Shown here: positions 1 to 8,503 of the stretch, piece after piece | Position numbering within the stretch: position 1 is the stretch's first letter | Layout of the letters: each line of letters opens with the position of its first letter | Source: Bacteroidales bacterium | GTDB taxonomy: Bacteria > Bacteroidota > Bacteroidia > Bacteroidales > GCA-2748055 | DNA: 64,000 bases | Assembly (NCBI GenBank): GCA_021740585.1 | Contig: JAIOZM010000002.1 | Span: 1 to 64,000 of the forward strand | Direction of reading: 5' to 3' | The notes under the pieces: generated by a model | What the model was told of the DNA's origin: nothing | The model's input: only the letters and a program-made list of their open reading frames with translations | Database searches by the model: none | Position numbers and translations under genes: made by a program

Positions 1-19
1 GTTCCGGCGAAGCCGGAAC
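1..19. repeat. Perfect hairpin repeat at window edge
   Basis: An 8-bp GC-rich inverted repeat (GTTCCGGC / GCCGGAAC) with a GAA loop. It may be part of a larger repeat cut by the window edge, because it sits just before another dispersed repeat at 55-93. Function unknown. Confidence 0.5.
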
Positions 20-54
20 CCGACCCCCTCCCAAGCCATAACATACGTAAACCC

Positions 55-93
55 TGTCATTGCGAGCGTAGCGAAGCAATCTCATATTTTTAC
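55..93. repeat. Dispersed intergenic repeat of the ATTGCGAGC...GCGAAGCAAT type
   Basis: The core ATTGCGAGC-GTA-GCGAAGCAAT with flanking TGTC and CTC is a non-coding repeat I recognise from intergenic regions of many unrelated bacteria, including Bacteroidota. It is an imperfect palindrome with ATTGC/GCAAT ends. Only one copy lies in this window. It marks unstable intergenic DNA beside the gene fragments that follow. Confidence 0.6.
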
Positions 94-128
94 TTAACAC
101 TATTGATTCAATATAAGAAATGAAGGGA

Positions 129-270
129 TTACAAATTCGTGACCTCCTGTTTTATTTTTTGGGGAAGTGATTCCAACACCAATTCGTACGAATGATCAAT
201 CCACTCGAGCAACTCCTCTTTTCCTGCCTGATCAAATTTTACAGTATTCCAGTGTTTTTTAATAGTATGT
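129..270 (-). pseudogene. MmcQ/YjbR-like protein, C-terminal fragment
   Basis: On the minus strand an open frame reads KKHWNTVKFD, then LLEWIDHSYELV, then LESLPQKIK, ending at a TAA at 129-131. The order HWNTV, then a WIDHSYELV helix, then SLPKKI is typical of the C-terminal part of the MmcQ/YjbR (DUF419) family. The N-terminal half is missing: upstream the frame becomes low-complexity A/T sequence, and a recombinase fragment begins on the other strand at 327. No start codon could be assigned, so this is a gene remnant. The upstream limit is approximate. Confidence 0.55.
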
Positions 271-326
271 TTTTTTATTATACTTTGAAATCTTTTTTTA
301 TTTGTAAAACACTAAATATCAAATAT

Positions 327-422
327 ATGGAAAAATGTGTCATCTACAGTAGGGTTTCACCAAACCACCAAAAGTATGAGTCACAAAGCTATAACAGCAA
401 AGAAGATGTCCTTAAGGATTAA
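327..422 (+). pseudogene. Serine recombinase/resolvase N-terminal fragment
   Basis: An ATG at 327 opens a 31-codon frame beginning MEKCVIYSRVSPNHQKYESQ. This matches the resolvase N-terminal signature Y-x-R-[VA]-S-x3-Q, which carries the catalytic serine. The frame stops after about 31 residues, so the rest of the catalytic domain and the DNA-binding domain are absent. The open frame continues upstream to 192, but that part is antisense to the MmcQ/YjbR fragment and is not convincing coding sequence. Probably the scar of a mobile element. Confidence 0.45.
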
Positions 423-436
423 ACTCCCTAAGGACA
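407..436 (-). terminator. Stem-loop downstream of the 466-1149 gene
   Basis: An inverted repeat with arms TGTCCTTAAGG and CCCTAAGGACA (one mismatch) and an 8-nt loop lies 30 bp past the stop codon of the minus-strand gene. Reading leftwards it is followed by a pyrimidine-rich TCTTCTTT stretch, compatible with a rho-independent terminator. Confidence 0.5.
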
Positions 437-465
437 TTATTAAAGAAAGATTAAAATTTATTCTC

Positions 466-1149
466 TTATTTTTTTTCATCGTCACATTTCTCTAAAGTTG
501 AACCTTTAGTTTGGCAACAATTAGGTTTTCCACATCCTACAGAATTTCCACTTCTTTCTTTTTGCACTATTTCAAAATCTTTTTGTCTATCTGGGTTCTC
601 AAGTAAAGCATAATTAAGGAGTTGTTTATTATCCATTTTATTAATTGCTTCATTTTTCGTCTCATCATAAATTCTAGCACGAAGATTTTTCATAAAATCT
701 TTCATTTCATCATTCCATAATTCTGGATGTCGGGCGTAATCAGATAACTGGTATGGCATTTTAATCCCATATTTTTGCCCCATTTTTTCAGCTTCAGCTT
801 CAGTAAGCCATAAATGATAACCAGCTCTTAACCAGGTGTATGTAATTCGAAATTGAGCGCGATTTCTTTGTGACCACTTATCAAATTCACCGCAAAGAAC
901 TACACTTAATGAATCTTTGTAGGTCTGAACCTGTTCTGGAATAAGCTCATAAACTTTAAGCAGTTCATTGAATTTTTCATTTGATATTATAATCTTATAA
1001 TTTTCATCAAGGTAATTATAATTGTGGTTTAGATAGTCATAATTTTTTTCCTCAGATATTTGAGATTTATTCTCTTCAGTAATTTGAGGTTGAGCTTTCA
1101 TATGCAAATTACAAATGAAAAGTATGACAATAATATTAAGTAATTTCAT
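466..1149 (-). CDS. Exported protein of unknown function with Cys-rich C-terminus
   Basis: I do not recognise the family. The chosen ATG at 1149 gives 227 residues starting with a clear signal peptide (MKLLNIIVILFICNLHMKA, cleavage before Q). An in-frame ATG 10 codons upstream would place charged residues before it and overlap the gene upstream. The middle is helical and charged. The last 30 residues carry a cysteine cluster (GCGKPNCCQTKG and a final Cys), suggesting metal binding or disulfides. It starts 11 bp after the ferredoxin-like lipoprotein gene at 1161-1721 and is very probably co-transcribed with it. A stem-loop lies downstream at 407-436. A shared extracytoplasmic redox or metal role is only inferred from the pairing. 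Confidence 0.6.
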   Translation of the reverse strand: MKLLNIIVILFICNLHMKAQPQITEENKSQISEEKNYDYLNHNYNYLDENYKIIISNEKFNELLKVYELIPEQVQTYKDSLSVVLCGEFDKWSQRNRAQFRITYTWLRAGYHLWLTEAEAEKMGQKYGIKMPYQLSDYARHPELWNDEMKDFMKNLRARIYDETKNEAINKMDNKQLLNYALLENPDRQKDFEIVQKERSGNSVGCGKPNCCQTKGSTLEKCDDEKK

Positions 1150-1160
1150 TTTCTTTTTTT

Positions 1161-1721
1161 TTAATAATTTGGAAACCATTCTTCCATATTTGCCTTAATT
1201 GAGCAGCTGCTAGTTGGGTAAGCTACACATATAAGCACCCAACCGTCATCGACTTGTTCGTCCGTTAAAAATGTTTGTTCTGCTTGATCAACCGGTTCCC
1301 CTTCCCACTGCTGTGATACACAAGTAGAACAAGCTCCTGCTCTGCAGGAATAATTATAATCGTGTCCATCATCTTCAGCAGCATCTAAAATGTATTCATT
1401 ATCCCCGCAATATACAGTCGCGGGATATCCATATGGATCATTATTATCAGTTATATATACTGTATAAAAAGCTTTTTTAATGCCTTTTGTGTTTGTTTTT
1501 TTATTCTTATAAACACTAATAAGATGTTGTCGGTATTCCTCTGTTGAATTCCACTTTTTTATAATATTTTCTTTAGAAATCTCAGATAGAGGGTGATCGA
1601 AACTGAATTCTGCTTCAATATCTGCAAAACTAATTGTGCTTTTTATCTCCTCGTCATTACAGGAGAAGATAAAAAGTACAAAAAGTACAAAAAAACCAAG
1701 GATTAGGTGTGTTTTTTTCAG
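1161..1721 (-). CDS. Plant-type [2Fe-2S] ferredoxin-domain lipoprotein, apparent CTG start
   Basis: The frame encodes 186 residues. It begins with a lipoprotein signal (LKKTHLILGFF..., lipobox FIFSC, Cys21). A plant-type ferredoxin domain covers about residues 85-175, with cluster ligands Cys126, Cys131, Cys134 (motif SCRAGACSTC) and Cys165 (VLICVAYP). An in-frame TAA lies two codons upstream of the CTG at 1721, and no ATG, GTG or TTG occurs before the lipobox, so CTG is the best start. The alternative is a start codon lost by mutation or sequencing error. The domain appears to be tethered outside the cytoplasm, unusual for a ferredoxin of this type. Partner unknown; the next gene (466-1149) is probably in the same transcript. 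A promoter matching Bacteroidota consensus lies at 1765-1795. Confidence 0.75.
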   Translation of the reverse strand: MKKTHLILGFFVLFVLFIFSCNDEEIKSTISFADIEAEFSFDHPLSEISKENIIKKWNSTEEYRQHLISVYKNKKTNTKGIKKAFYTVYITDNNDPYGYPATVYCGDNEYILDAAEDDGHDYNYSCRAGACSTCVSQQWEGEPVDQAEQTFLTDEQVDDGWVLICVAYPTSSCSIKANMEEWFPNY

Positions 1722-1764
1722 AGTTTAATCAATTATAGTTTTTAGTAAAATCGAGAATCACTAT

Positions 1765-1795
1765 CAAATATAAAACATTGTTATTGGAATAACAA
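1765..1795 (-). promoter_or_regulatory. Promoter of the ferredoxin-lipoprotein unit, with a palindrome on the -33 element
   Basis: On the minus strand TTG at 1795-1793, a 20-nt spacer and TATATTTG at 1772-1765 fit the Bacteroidota TTTG-N19-21-TAnnTTTG promoter. A perfect palindrome TTGTTATT-GG-AATAACAA (1778-1795) overlaps the -33 element and spacer, so it could be an operator. Confidence 0.5.
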
Positions 1796-1969
1796 GTATT
1801 ATCTTGTTAAATCCTAGAATATTATGTAGCCTGATTACTTAGTTTAGGAGTTAGAAGCTTTTAAATAGCATATACTTATTTTGCTTTTTACCACATTTTT
1901 TCCAATGCGTTATGAATTTTATAAAAAGGCCTGCATTATAATGAGAGTAGCTGTTACATAAAAAGGGTA

Positions 1970-2410
1970 CTACATATATGGTATACTAAAGAAATATAAT
2001 ATTATATAATTAAAAAAAATCTTGTTCAGTTTAAAATTATCAAAACCAGTCACCTGAAATTGCTCTTTTAATTCATTCTGAACCCGAACAGCTAAGTCAT
2101 CTCTGAAATATAAACTTTCGTGCACTGATAAACACCCTTCATTTACAAACTTATGCTGAACTGGAATGAAGATTGAAGACTCAATTCTTTGTAACATAAC
2201 AGATAAGTTCGTTCTCTTCTTTTCAGCCTTAATAATATTATAAAGCTCTGGCAACTCTTTTGAGATTATATTTTGAAGCATACTGCCACCACCAGCTCCT
2301 TTAAATGGAAACCTCATAAATTCAATTTTAGCCATATCTCTCAGAGGTAGAATAGCTTCATCTGACCAGAAAGATTCAATCCAATTAGGCTGAAGATTAC
2401 AGTCTTTGCA
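1970..2410 (-). pseudogene. Possible C-terminal fragment of a replication/primase-type protein
   Basis: The frame is open from immediately after the lactate dehydrogenase stop codon down to 1970. The part starting MLQRIESSIFI, continuing NEGCLSVHESLYF and ending LKEQFQVTG resembles the C-termini of mobile-element polymerase/replication proteins, which typically read LQR-x-E-x-x-IF...G-x-x-x-L-x-x-HD-x-x. The preceding 70 or so residues (WIESFWSDEAIL, FMRFPFKGAGGG) also look coded but have no start of their own except an internal ATG at 2335. Family assignment is tentative. The fragment is the third degraded mobile or foreign piece in the first 2.4 kb. Confidence 0.3.
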
Positions 2411-3373
2411 CTATTTAGCTATTTCCATGATGGCGTTTTTAATGGTTTCTGATGAATGAATCAATTGCTGTTGCTCTTTTTCATTCAATTTTCCTGCAAT
2501 AATTTCTTTAACGCCTTCATTAGAAACAATACAGGGAACACTTAAACAGACATCCTTCAATCCATATTCCCCCTCTAACAAAACAGAAACGGTTAAAACA
2601 CTATTTTGATTTCTTAATATTGCTTCAACAATATGGATCAGTGCCATGGCCACAGCAAAATAAGTTGCCCCCTTATAGCCAATAATGTGATATGCCGAAT
2701 CCTTAACCTGCTGCTCAATTGTTGCTCTTACATTTTCACAATTATCACACTTATTACAAATAGAACAATATTCTGTCCATGAAATCCCCCCCATATGTGT
2801 CATAGACCAGGCGGCAAATTCACTATCTCCATGCTCTCCCAATATGTATGCATGAATATTATGAACATTTACATCACAATGTTTGCTCAACAGGTGCTTG
2901 AATCTGGCGCTGTCAAGTACCGTTCCTGATCCAATAACGCGACCCCGTTCCCAGCCCGATTCCTTTAAAAAAACATAGGTCAATACATCCACCGGATTAC
3001 TAACAACAATAACCACCGCCTCCGATCCACTGGCAACTATTTCTCTGGTAATACTTCTTATTATACTAACATTTCTCTTCAAAAGATCCAGTCTTGTTTC
3101 TCCTTTAGCCTGTGCCGAACCAGCTGTTATAACTATCACCTGGGCATCGGTATAGTCTTTACTGTTTCCGCTGCGGATAGATACCGTTGGAAAGAATGAT
3201 TGCCCGTGAACCAGATCAAGTACCTGCCCCTTTACCAGATCTTCGTTCTTATCGATGAACACAATTTCTTCACAAAGACCCGTCTTAGCAAGTGCAAAGC
3301 CATGGGTTGAACCCACATCGCCTGCACCAACAATAACCACTTTTCTTTTACGGTAAGACGAACTATATTTCAT
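2411..3373 (-). CDS. ldh: L-lactate dehydrogenase
   Basis: Interconverts pyruvate and lactate with NAD(H) in the cytoplasm. The Rossmann glycine motif (VVIVGAGDVGS) is at the N-terminus, the substrate loop reads GSAQAKGETRLDLL with the Gln that distinguishes lactate from malate dehydrogenases, and the catalytic His lies in GEHGDSEFAAWS. Length (320 residues from this start) is normal. The ATG at 3373 is preferred; a TTG ten codons upstream also lies in frame. A small Cys cluster (SICNKCDNCENV) in the C-terminal half is unusual for the family and might bind metal. It stands alone, with the replication-like fragment directly downstream. Confidence 0.9.
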   Translation of the reverse strand: MKYSSSYRKRKVVIVGAGDVGSTHGFALAKTGLCEEIVFIDKNEDLVKGQVLDLVHGQSFFPTVSIRSGNSKDYTDAQVIVITAGSAQAKGETRLDLLKRNVSIIRSITREIVASGSEAVVIVVSNPVDVLTYVFLKESGWERGRVIGSGTVLDSARFKHLLSKHCDVNVHNIHAYILGEHGDSEFAAWSMTHMGGISWTEYCSICNKCDNCENVRATIEQQVKDSAYHIIGYKGATYFAVAMALIHIVEAILRNQNSVLTVSVLLEGEYGLKDVCLSVPCIVSNEGVKEIIAGKLNEKEQQQLIHSSETIKNAIMEIAK

Positions 3374-3531
3374 TTTTAAACGATTTAATTTTTTAAACTT
3401 CAATTGGAGTGCAATTCATTGATAAATATAAAATAAAGAATCTTATTATCGTAATAAAAGACCTCTTTCTCTGCTATTTTGTTCAGTTTAAGGGACATTT
3501 TAATCCGGCAAACACTGTAATGAATTAATTA

Positions 3532-3660
3532 TTAGTAAATAATGGCTTTAAAAGAATGTTTCCTATTTTCCCAAAGCTGAATAGAGAGATTTCCGCCTCT
3601 GTTATTCTGGTACATTTCAGGATGAAAATTAAAAACGATGTGCCTTTTATTCGCTTATAA
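3532..3660 (-). other. Short unassigned open fragment downstream of the propeller lipoprotein
   Basis: Between ldh and the 3647 gene, a minus-strand frame of about 40 codons reads NFHPEMYQNNRGGNLSIQLW and ends in TAA at 3532. Its composition looks like real protein rather than random A/T sequence, but it has no start and I cannot identify it. It may be a remnant. The rest of the 3374-3646 gap shows nothing further. Confidence 0.2.
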
Positions 3661-4639
3661 AAATTCCATCTCCTGTACCAATCCATATTTTCCCGTCGGG
3701 GGACTGTTCAATGGCAAACACTCCATTCTCTTTAAATGTAGTTTCATCAGTAGTCCATTCCTTACCATTAAAAACAGCAAGGATACCATATCCTGCACAC
3801 CAAATATTATCGGCTTTATCGATGCTAATAGATTTTATATTGGAGAGACTGTCGAACTGCAACTGACTTGCCGGTTCTCCATCAAACACAAATACCTGTG
3901 GTCCCAGATTGCTATAGGTGCTTGATAAAGAATAATCGATAGCTCCGCACAATTCATTCTTGCTGTTAATCCGTATGTTTCCAAAATAGTATGGACTAAA
4001 TCCTAAATCGTCACTTGTATAAATCGTCCAGTTATGGTTTGCTATCTTAACCAGACAGGCGTCATTTACCATTTCTGACAAAGCCAGCCACACATTATCG
4101 TTTTTGTCAATAGCGATACTCCTTACAGAATGTACCGGCAATCCAGAATTATCAGGAGTATAAACATTCCAATTTAAGCCGTCATATTTCACAACTCCAC
4201 CTTGCCTGAACCGGGATGAAGTAAACCAAATATTATTTTTTGAGTCAATTTCTATAGACGAAACATAATCCTCAGGGATAGGCGTGTTTGAAGAATTATA
4301 CTTATAAAACCGACTACCATCGAATTTCACCAATCCGTCGCACCCAATCCAGATATTGTTTTTGCTGTCAATGGAAATATCGTGAATGACGGAGCTGTCA
4401 GTTAAAATTGAATTCTCTGCATTGTATATAGTCAGTCCGTTTGTGCTATACTTAATCAATCCTTGTTTAAAGGTTCCAATCCATGCATTCCCATTATTAT
4501 CAAAAGCCATAGAAGTTACGAAATACCCATTTAAAATTCTGGTGTTAGAATCAAAATTCATAATTTGAGGCTCGTACTGCGATTTCTCGCACGAAAACAG
4601 TGAAAGTAGCAGAATAAAAAGATAAATCAGATTTTTCAT
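3647..4639 (-). CDS. Two-component-regulator-propeller lipoprotein
   Basis: A predicted lipoprotein (signal MKNLIYLFILLLSLFSC) followed by repeated blades of the form SIDSKNNIWIG, SIEIDSKNNIWF, SIAIDKNDNVWLA, SIDKADNIWCAGYG and QSPDGKIWIGTGDG. These are Reg_prop repeats, as in the periplasmic sensor part of hybrid two-component systems, but there is no transmembrane helix, kinase or DNA-binding domain. It is therefore a free-standing surface or periplasmic beta-propeller. The ATG at 4639 is chosen because it starts the signal peptide directly; a longer frame to 4702 would overlap the next gene. Ligand unknown. Confidence 0.8.
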   Translation of the reverse strand: MKNLIYLFILLLSLFSCEKSQYEPQIMNFDSNTRILNGYFVTSMAFDNNGNAWIGTFKQGLIKYSTNGLTIYNAENSILTDSSVIHDISIDSKNNIWIGCDGLVKFDGSRFYKYNSSNTPIPEDYVSSIEIDSKNNIWFTSSRFRQGGVVKYDGLNWNVYTPDNSGLPVHSVRSIAIDKNDNVWLALSEMVNDACLVKIANHNWTIYTSDDLGFSPYYFGNIRINSKNELCGAIDYSLSSTYSNLGPQVFVFDGEPASQLQFDSLSNIKSISIDKADNIWCAGYGILAVFNGKEWTTDETTFKENGVFAIEQSPDGKIWIGTGDGIFISE

Positions 4640-4695
4640 TTCATTCTTTTTTATCTTGGATGGATTTTCTATTATTTTAGTTGCGTACTTTGCTT

Positions 4696-5235
4696 TCAAC
4701 ATCTTTTTTCATAATGCAATTGAACCAGGCCAGATTCAAATTGCTTTATCGTTTTAACTTCCAGATTTATCAAAGGAGTTCCTCCTATAAAAAGACGTTT
4801 CCCATCACCCAAAATAATTGGAATTACAGAAATAATATATTCATCTATCAGGTTTTTGTCCATTAAAAGCTTTGCAATCTGACCTCCTCCATCACAATAG
4901 ATGTTTTTCCCATTTTTGCTTTTAATGTCTGAAATTAAATCCTCAATGTTACCATTATAGAATGTAACTCCGTTTTCACTTTTGCGTTTTTGCCTGGTGA
5001 TTACATAACATTCATGCTTTTCTGCTGCCGGAAAAATTCCACCGCTTAAGTTAAGCACCACATCATAGGTAGCCCGTCCAACGATGTAACAATCTACAGT
5101 TTCATTAAAGTCATTATAACCATAATCCTCCCCTTCTTTTTCAACTATGGAAAGCCAGGAAAGATCGTCGTCCTTTGTTGCTATAAAGCCATCAAGGCTC
5201 ATGGAAATGTATAGAATTAGTTTTCTGTTGTTCAT
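4696..5235 (-). CDS. Dihydrofolate reductase/RibD C-terminal family reductase
   Basis: About 179 residues in the RibD_C/DHFR-like fold: KLILYISMSLDGFIA at the start, YIVGRATYDVVL in the middle, the nucleotide-binding stretch NIYCDGGGQIAKLLM, then IDEYIISVIPIILGDGKRLF. This is the pattern of stand-alone YwjB/YyaP-like reductases with unknown substrates rather than true folate enzymes or riboflavin RibD. An ATG four codons upstream (5247) is an equally possible start. It is followed by the propeller lipoprotein gene and preceded by yraN on the same strand. Confidence 0.85.
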   Translation of the reverse strand: MNNRKLILYISMSLDGFIATKDDDLSWLSIVEKEGEDYGYNDFNETVDCYIVGRATYDVVLNLSGGIFPAAEKHECYVITRQKRKSENGVTFYNGNIEDLISDIKSKNGKNIYCDGGGQIAKLLMDKNLIDEYIISVIPIILGDGKRLFIGGTPLINLEVKTIKQFESGLVQLHYEKRC

Positions 5236-5281
5236 TTCTGCTGCCATATAAGATTCACATTTTTAGACCCTGCAAATCATT

Positions 5282-5650
5282 CTACCAGTTAACACCGGGA
5301 ATAAAAGCTTCTTTGACATATTCAAGGCTGTGCCGGCGTGCATCAAAAATTACGAGTGCAAAATCAAACCGGACTTCTTCTTCCACATTCATTTTAAAGA
5401 TATAGGCTTCTGCGGCATCTACCAAATTTTTCATTTTTTTTCTGCTAAGCAACTCCGATGGTGTTTCTGCATTATTAGTATTGCGGGCCTTAACCTCAAC
5501 TATAATTAATTTCCCTTCGCCTTTACAAATAATATCTATTTCTTTTTGTCCGAAGTGCCAGTTTCTTTCAATAATAGTAAATTTATTTTCTGCCAGGTAT
5601 GCGGCAACTATATCCTCTGCCTGATTGCCTTTCTCATTATGTTCTGCCAT
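5282..5650 (-). CDS. YraN family (UPF0102) endonuclease-like protein
   Basis: A small protein of 122 residues with the restriction-endonuclease-like fold: KGNQAEDIVAAYL, then ERNWHFGQKEIDIIC, then LIIVEVKAR. The E...D...ExK spacing matches the family's predicted nuclease centre. YraN proteins are widely conserved but poorly understood. The ATG at 5650 is preferred over an in-frame TTG 11 codons upstream because family members start just before this G-x-x-AE motif. Confidence 0.85.
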   Translation of the reverse strand: MAEHNEKGNQAEDIVAAYLAENKFTIIERNWHFGQKEIDIICKGEGKLIIVEVKARNTNNAETPSELLSRKKMKNLVDAAEAYIFKMNVEEEVRFDFALVIFDARRHSLEYVKEAFIPGVNW

Positions 5651-5683
5651 GATGTATATTTTTATTAGTTGCTGTAAAAGCAA

Positions 5684-6038
5684 ACACTAATCCTGAAGTA
5701 CAGGCACTGTTTAAAAGTCCATTTCCCAATTCCTTAATGCTTATGAAATTGCGTTTCGCCGGGCCTTCAACAAAAAGATTATAAATAATAAAACCCGAAT
5801 TTTTATTCACCCCCAACCCTTAATTGAATTTTAGGCTAAAAAACAGCGTCATATTTTGAAAAATTTTTCCATCCGGTAAAAAAAACGTAAATGAAAGTGG
5901 TATTAATCGATTATGTCGTGATTAATATTCAAACTTAGAAATCATGGTTACAACCACACTTGTCGCAATTGTTAGGTTTTTAAATGCTTTTAATCCTTTT
6001 GCATTCACTTTCTCTCACTCAGGTATCAATCTATTTAT
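5684..6038. other. Intergenic region between yraN and metG
   Basis: About 390 bp separate the divergent yraN and metG starts. It is A/T-rich with no convincing coding frame or RNA gene. It holds a palindrome with arms ATTAATC and GATTAAT at 5902-5926 and the metG promoter at its right end. Nothing else was seen. Confidence 0.4.
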
Positions 6039-6046
6039 TAACTTTG
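6039..6046 (+). promoter_or_regulatory. metG -7 box
   Basis: TAACTTTG fits the Bacteroidota -7 consensus TAnnTTTG and lies 30 bp upstream of the metG ATG. The -33 region is T-rich but lacks a clean TTTG. Confidence 0.5.
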
Positions 6047-6075
6047 CATCTTCAAAATAATAGCATAAAATATTC

Positions 6076-8109
6076 ATGAAAGATTACAAAAGATACCTGC
6101 TTACTGCTGCGCTTCCCTATGCAAATGGTCCCATTCACCTTGGACATCTGGCTGGGGTTTATGTTCCGGCTGATATTTATTCCCGTTATTTAAGATCTAA
6201 AAAAACGGATGTTATATTCGTTTGTGGCTCCGATGAGCATGGCGTTCCTATTACCATAAAGGCACGTCAGGAGGGAATAAGTCCGCAAGATGTAGTGGAT
6301 AAGTATCATTATCTGAATAAGGAGTCGTTTGAAAAACTGGGTATCGCTTTCGATATTTATGCCAGAACCACTTCGCCTGTTCACTATGAAACAGCATCAG
6401 AATTTTTCAAAACATTATATGATAAGGGAGAATTTACTGAAAATACCACCCAGCAATATTTTGATCCTGAAGCAAGTCAGTTTTTAGCCGATAGATATAT
6501 TACAGGAACATGTCCTCACTGTGGCAATGAACATGCATATGGCGACCAGTGCGAAAATTGCGGCACTACCCTCAATGCTACAGATCTTATAAATCCAAAA
6601 TCTACCCTTTCGGGTGCGGTGCCTATTTTAAAGGAAACAAAACACTGGTTTCTTCCACTCGACAAACACGAAGCTTTTTTGAGAAAATGGATACTTGAAG
6701 AAAATACCCACTGGAAGCCTAATGTTTACGGACAATGCAAATCGTGGATCGACAGCGGATTGCAGGCCCGGGCGGTAAGCCGCGATCTGGACTGGGGAAT
6801 ACCTGTTCCGGTGGAAGGTGCAGAAGGAAAAGTTCTTTATGTTTGGTTTGATGCTCCTATCGGATATATTTCAGCAACTAAGGAGCTTACTCCCGACTGG
6901 GAAAAATACTGGAAAGATGAAGATACCCGGTTGCTTCATTTTATCGGTAAGGATAATATTGTGTTTCATTGCATAATTTTCCCTGCCATGCTAAAATCGG
7001 AAGGTAGTTATATTCTCCCTGAAAATGTACCGGCCAATGAATTTCTCAATTTGGAAGGTGAAAAACTTTCAACTTCCAAAAACTGGGCGGTTTGGCTGCA
7101 TGAATATTTAGCAGATTTTCCCGATAAACAGGACGTTTTACGCTATGTTTTATGCGCCAATGCTCCTGAAGCTAAGGACAATGATTTTACCTGGAAAGAT
7201 TTTCAGGCGAGGAATAACAACGAACTGGTTGCTGTTTTCGGAAATTTTGTAAACCGGGCTCTGGTTCTTACGCACAAATATTTTGATGGTGTTGTTCCGG
7301 TAATGGGAGAAACAGATGAATACGACAAATCGGTGCTTGCAGAATTTGCTATCGCTAAAGATAAAATTGAAAAAGCTCTGGATAATTTCCGTTTCCGTGA
7401 AGCGCTGAAAGAAGTAATGAATCTGGCCCGCACCGGTAATAAATATCTTGCCGATACCGAGCCCTGGAAGCTGATTAAGACTGATGAAACCAGAGTTAAA
7501 ACAATTTTGAATATTTCACTGCAACTATCTGCAAATCTGGCTATTCTGTTTAACCCCTTCCTTCCTTTTACCGCTAAAAAGCTAAATAACATTCTGCAAC
7601 TTGAAAATCTGGACTGGGAATTTGGTGGAAAAGAAAATCTGCTTTTAGCCGGACATAAAATTGCCAGGGCCGAATTACTTTTTGCAATAATTGAAGATGA
7701 AGAAATTGAAAAGCAATTGCAAAAGCTACGGGATAACAAGGCAAAAAATGATGCTGAAAATCAAACATTAGCTCCTTCAAAAGAAAAGATCGAATTTGAA
7801 GACTTTACCAAACTTGATATTCGCGTGGCTACCATTCTTGAAGCTGAAAAAGTTCCAAAAACCAAAAAACTTATGAAGCTCCTGGTCGATACAGGTATTG
7901 ATAAACGTACCGTTGTTAGTGGCATTGCTGAATATTTTGAGGCTGAAAAACTTATAGGTCAGAAAGTTTCCATTCTTCTGAATCTGGAGCCCAGAAAAAT
8001 AAAGGGAATCGAATCGCAGGGAATGATCCTGCTATCTGAAGAAAAAGACGGAACCCTGCATTTTGTTGAGCCATCCAAGCAGGCTTCAAACGGATCACAG
8101 GTTAATTAG
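6076..8109 (+). CDS. metG: Methionyl-tRNA synthetase
   Basis: Charges tRNA-Met in the cytoplasm. The 677-residue protein has the class I HIGH motif as HLGH (residues 21-24), the zinc-binding insert ([18 protein letters not shown], about residues 146-163), the KMSKS-equivalent KLSTSK near residue 333, and a C-terminal tRNA-binding OB domain (about 575-677, [20 protein letters not shown]). This is the long form with fused EMAP-II-like domain. The ATG at 6076 follows a good -7 box. Its stop codon lies 10 bp from the left copy of the 98-bp repeat, so it marks the left edge of the inserted island. Confidence 0.97.
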   Translation: MKDYKRYLLTAALPYANGPIHLGHLAGVYVPADIYSRYLRSKKTDVIFVCGSDEHGVPITIKARQEGISPQDVVDKYHYLNKESFEKLGIAFDIYARTTSPVHYETASEFFKTLYDKGEFTENTTQQYFDPEASQFLADRYITGTCPHCGNEHAYGDQCENCGTTLNATDLINPKSTLSGAVPILKETKHWFLPLDKHEAFLRKWILEENTHWKPNVYGQCKSWIDSGLQARAVSRDLDWGIPVPVEGAEGKVLYVWFDAPIGYISATKELTPDWEKYWKDEDTRLLHFIGKDNIVFHCIIFPAMLKSEGSYILPENVPANEFLNLEGEKLSTSKNWAVWLHEYLADFPDKQDVLRYVLCANAPEAKDNDFTWKDFQARNNNELVAVFGNFVNRALVLTHKYFDGVVPVMGETDEYDKSVLAEFAIAKDKIEKALDNFRFREALKEVMNLARTGNKYLADTEPWKLIKTDETRVKTILNISLQLSANLAILFNPFLPFTAKKLNNILQLENLDWEFGGKENLLLAGHKIARAELLFAIIEDEEIEKQLQKLRDNKAKNDAENQTLAPSKEKIEFEDFTKLDIRVATILEAEKVPKTKKLMKLLVDTGIDKRTVVSGIAEYFEAEKLIGQKVSILLNLEPRKIKGIESQGMILLSEEKDGTLHFVEPSKQASNGSQVN

Positions 8110-8119
8110 CGGTTATTTT

Positions 8120-8217
8120 TCATTCCAGACTCATCAGCCAAGCTCCGCTCATATTCATGCTTTCCCTGAAAGTAATTAATGCGTTCAGAGCCTGATTTTT
8201 ATTGCTGAATGACATGG
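8120..8217. repeat. Left copy of the 98-bp island-flanking direct repeat
   Basis: This matches 41356-41453 at 96 of 98 positions, in the same orientation. It contains the last 32 codons plus stop of the SPOR-domain gene (minus strand, ending in residues GAWLMSLE). The two differences are one silent change and one Asp-to-Asn change. Only the 3' end of the gene is here, next to metG, while the complete gene is 33 kb away. This is the expected att-like footprint of an insertion into the end of that gene. Confidence 0.9.
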
Positions 8218-8503
8218 AAACGCATCTTCAGTCCTTCCAGGATCGGAAGGAACAATATCAGCAGCGATGGTATCTTCCTCACATCTTTATAATAATTACT
8301 AAACTGCAAAATTTATATTGCCTGCAGATTACCATCAGATTTTTTCAAAGTATTATGCCTGTTAATTGTTTTTTAAGCGAAAATAAGTCTTCAGAATTAT
8401 ATTTAGCACAAATTTGATTGACTAGAAAAGCAAATTACAAAGATTAGGGGCAATATTATTCTCTGTTCCTTCCCCACCTTGTTCTTTTTTGGGAGGAGAG
8501 GAT
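8218..8503. other. Left island margin, non-coding
   Basis: No coding frame is convincing. A perfect hairpin (arms TCCTTCC and GGAAGGA, 6-nt loop, 8232-8251) lies 14 bp inside the repeat. No integrase remnant was recognised. Three-heptad operators like those of other island promoters were looked for and not found. Just before the pseudogene ATG at 8504 there is an unusually strong purine-rich GGGAGGAGAGG. Confidence 0.4.

Noticed and set aside
192..326. Upstream half of an open plus-strand frame
   Set aside because: It is antisense to the MmcQ/YjbR fragment, has hydrophobic low-complexity composition, and only the part from the ATG at 327 resembles a known protein.
7203..7780. Long antisense frames within metG (and similar ones within wbpE, radA, SusC and the sulfatases)
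   Set aside because: They lie opposite strongly conserved coding sequence, have atypical composition such as Ser-rich stretches, and lack any recognisable motif.
8218..8503. Heptad operator before the broken sulfatase
   Set aside because: ATTA occurs at 8434, 8443 and 8455, but spacings of 9 and 12 bp do not fit the 11-bp period and no -7 box follows at the right distance.
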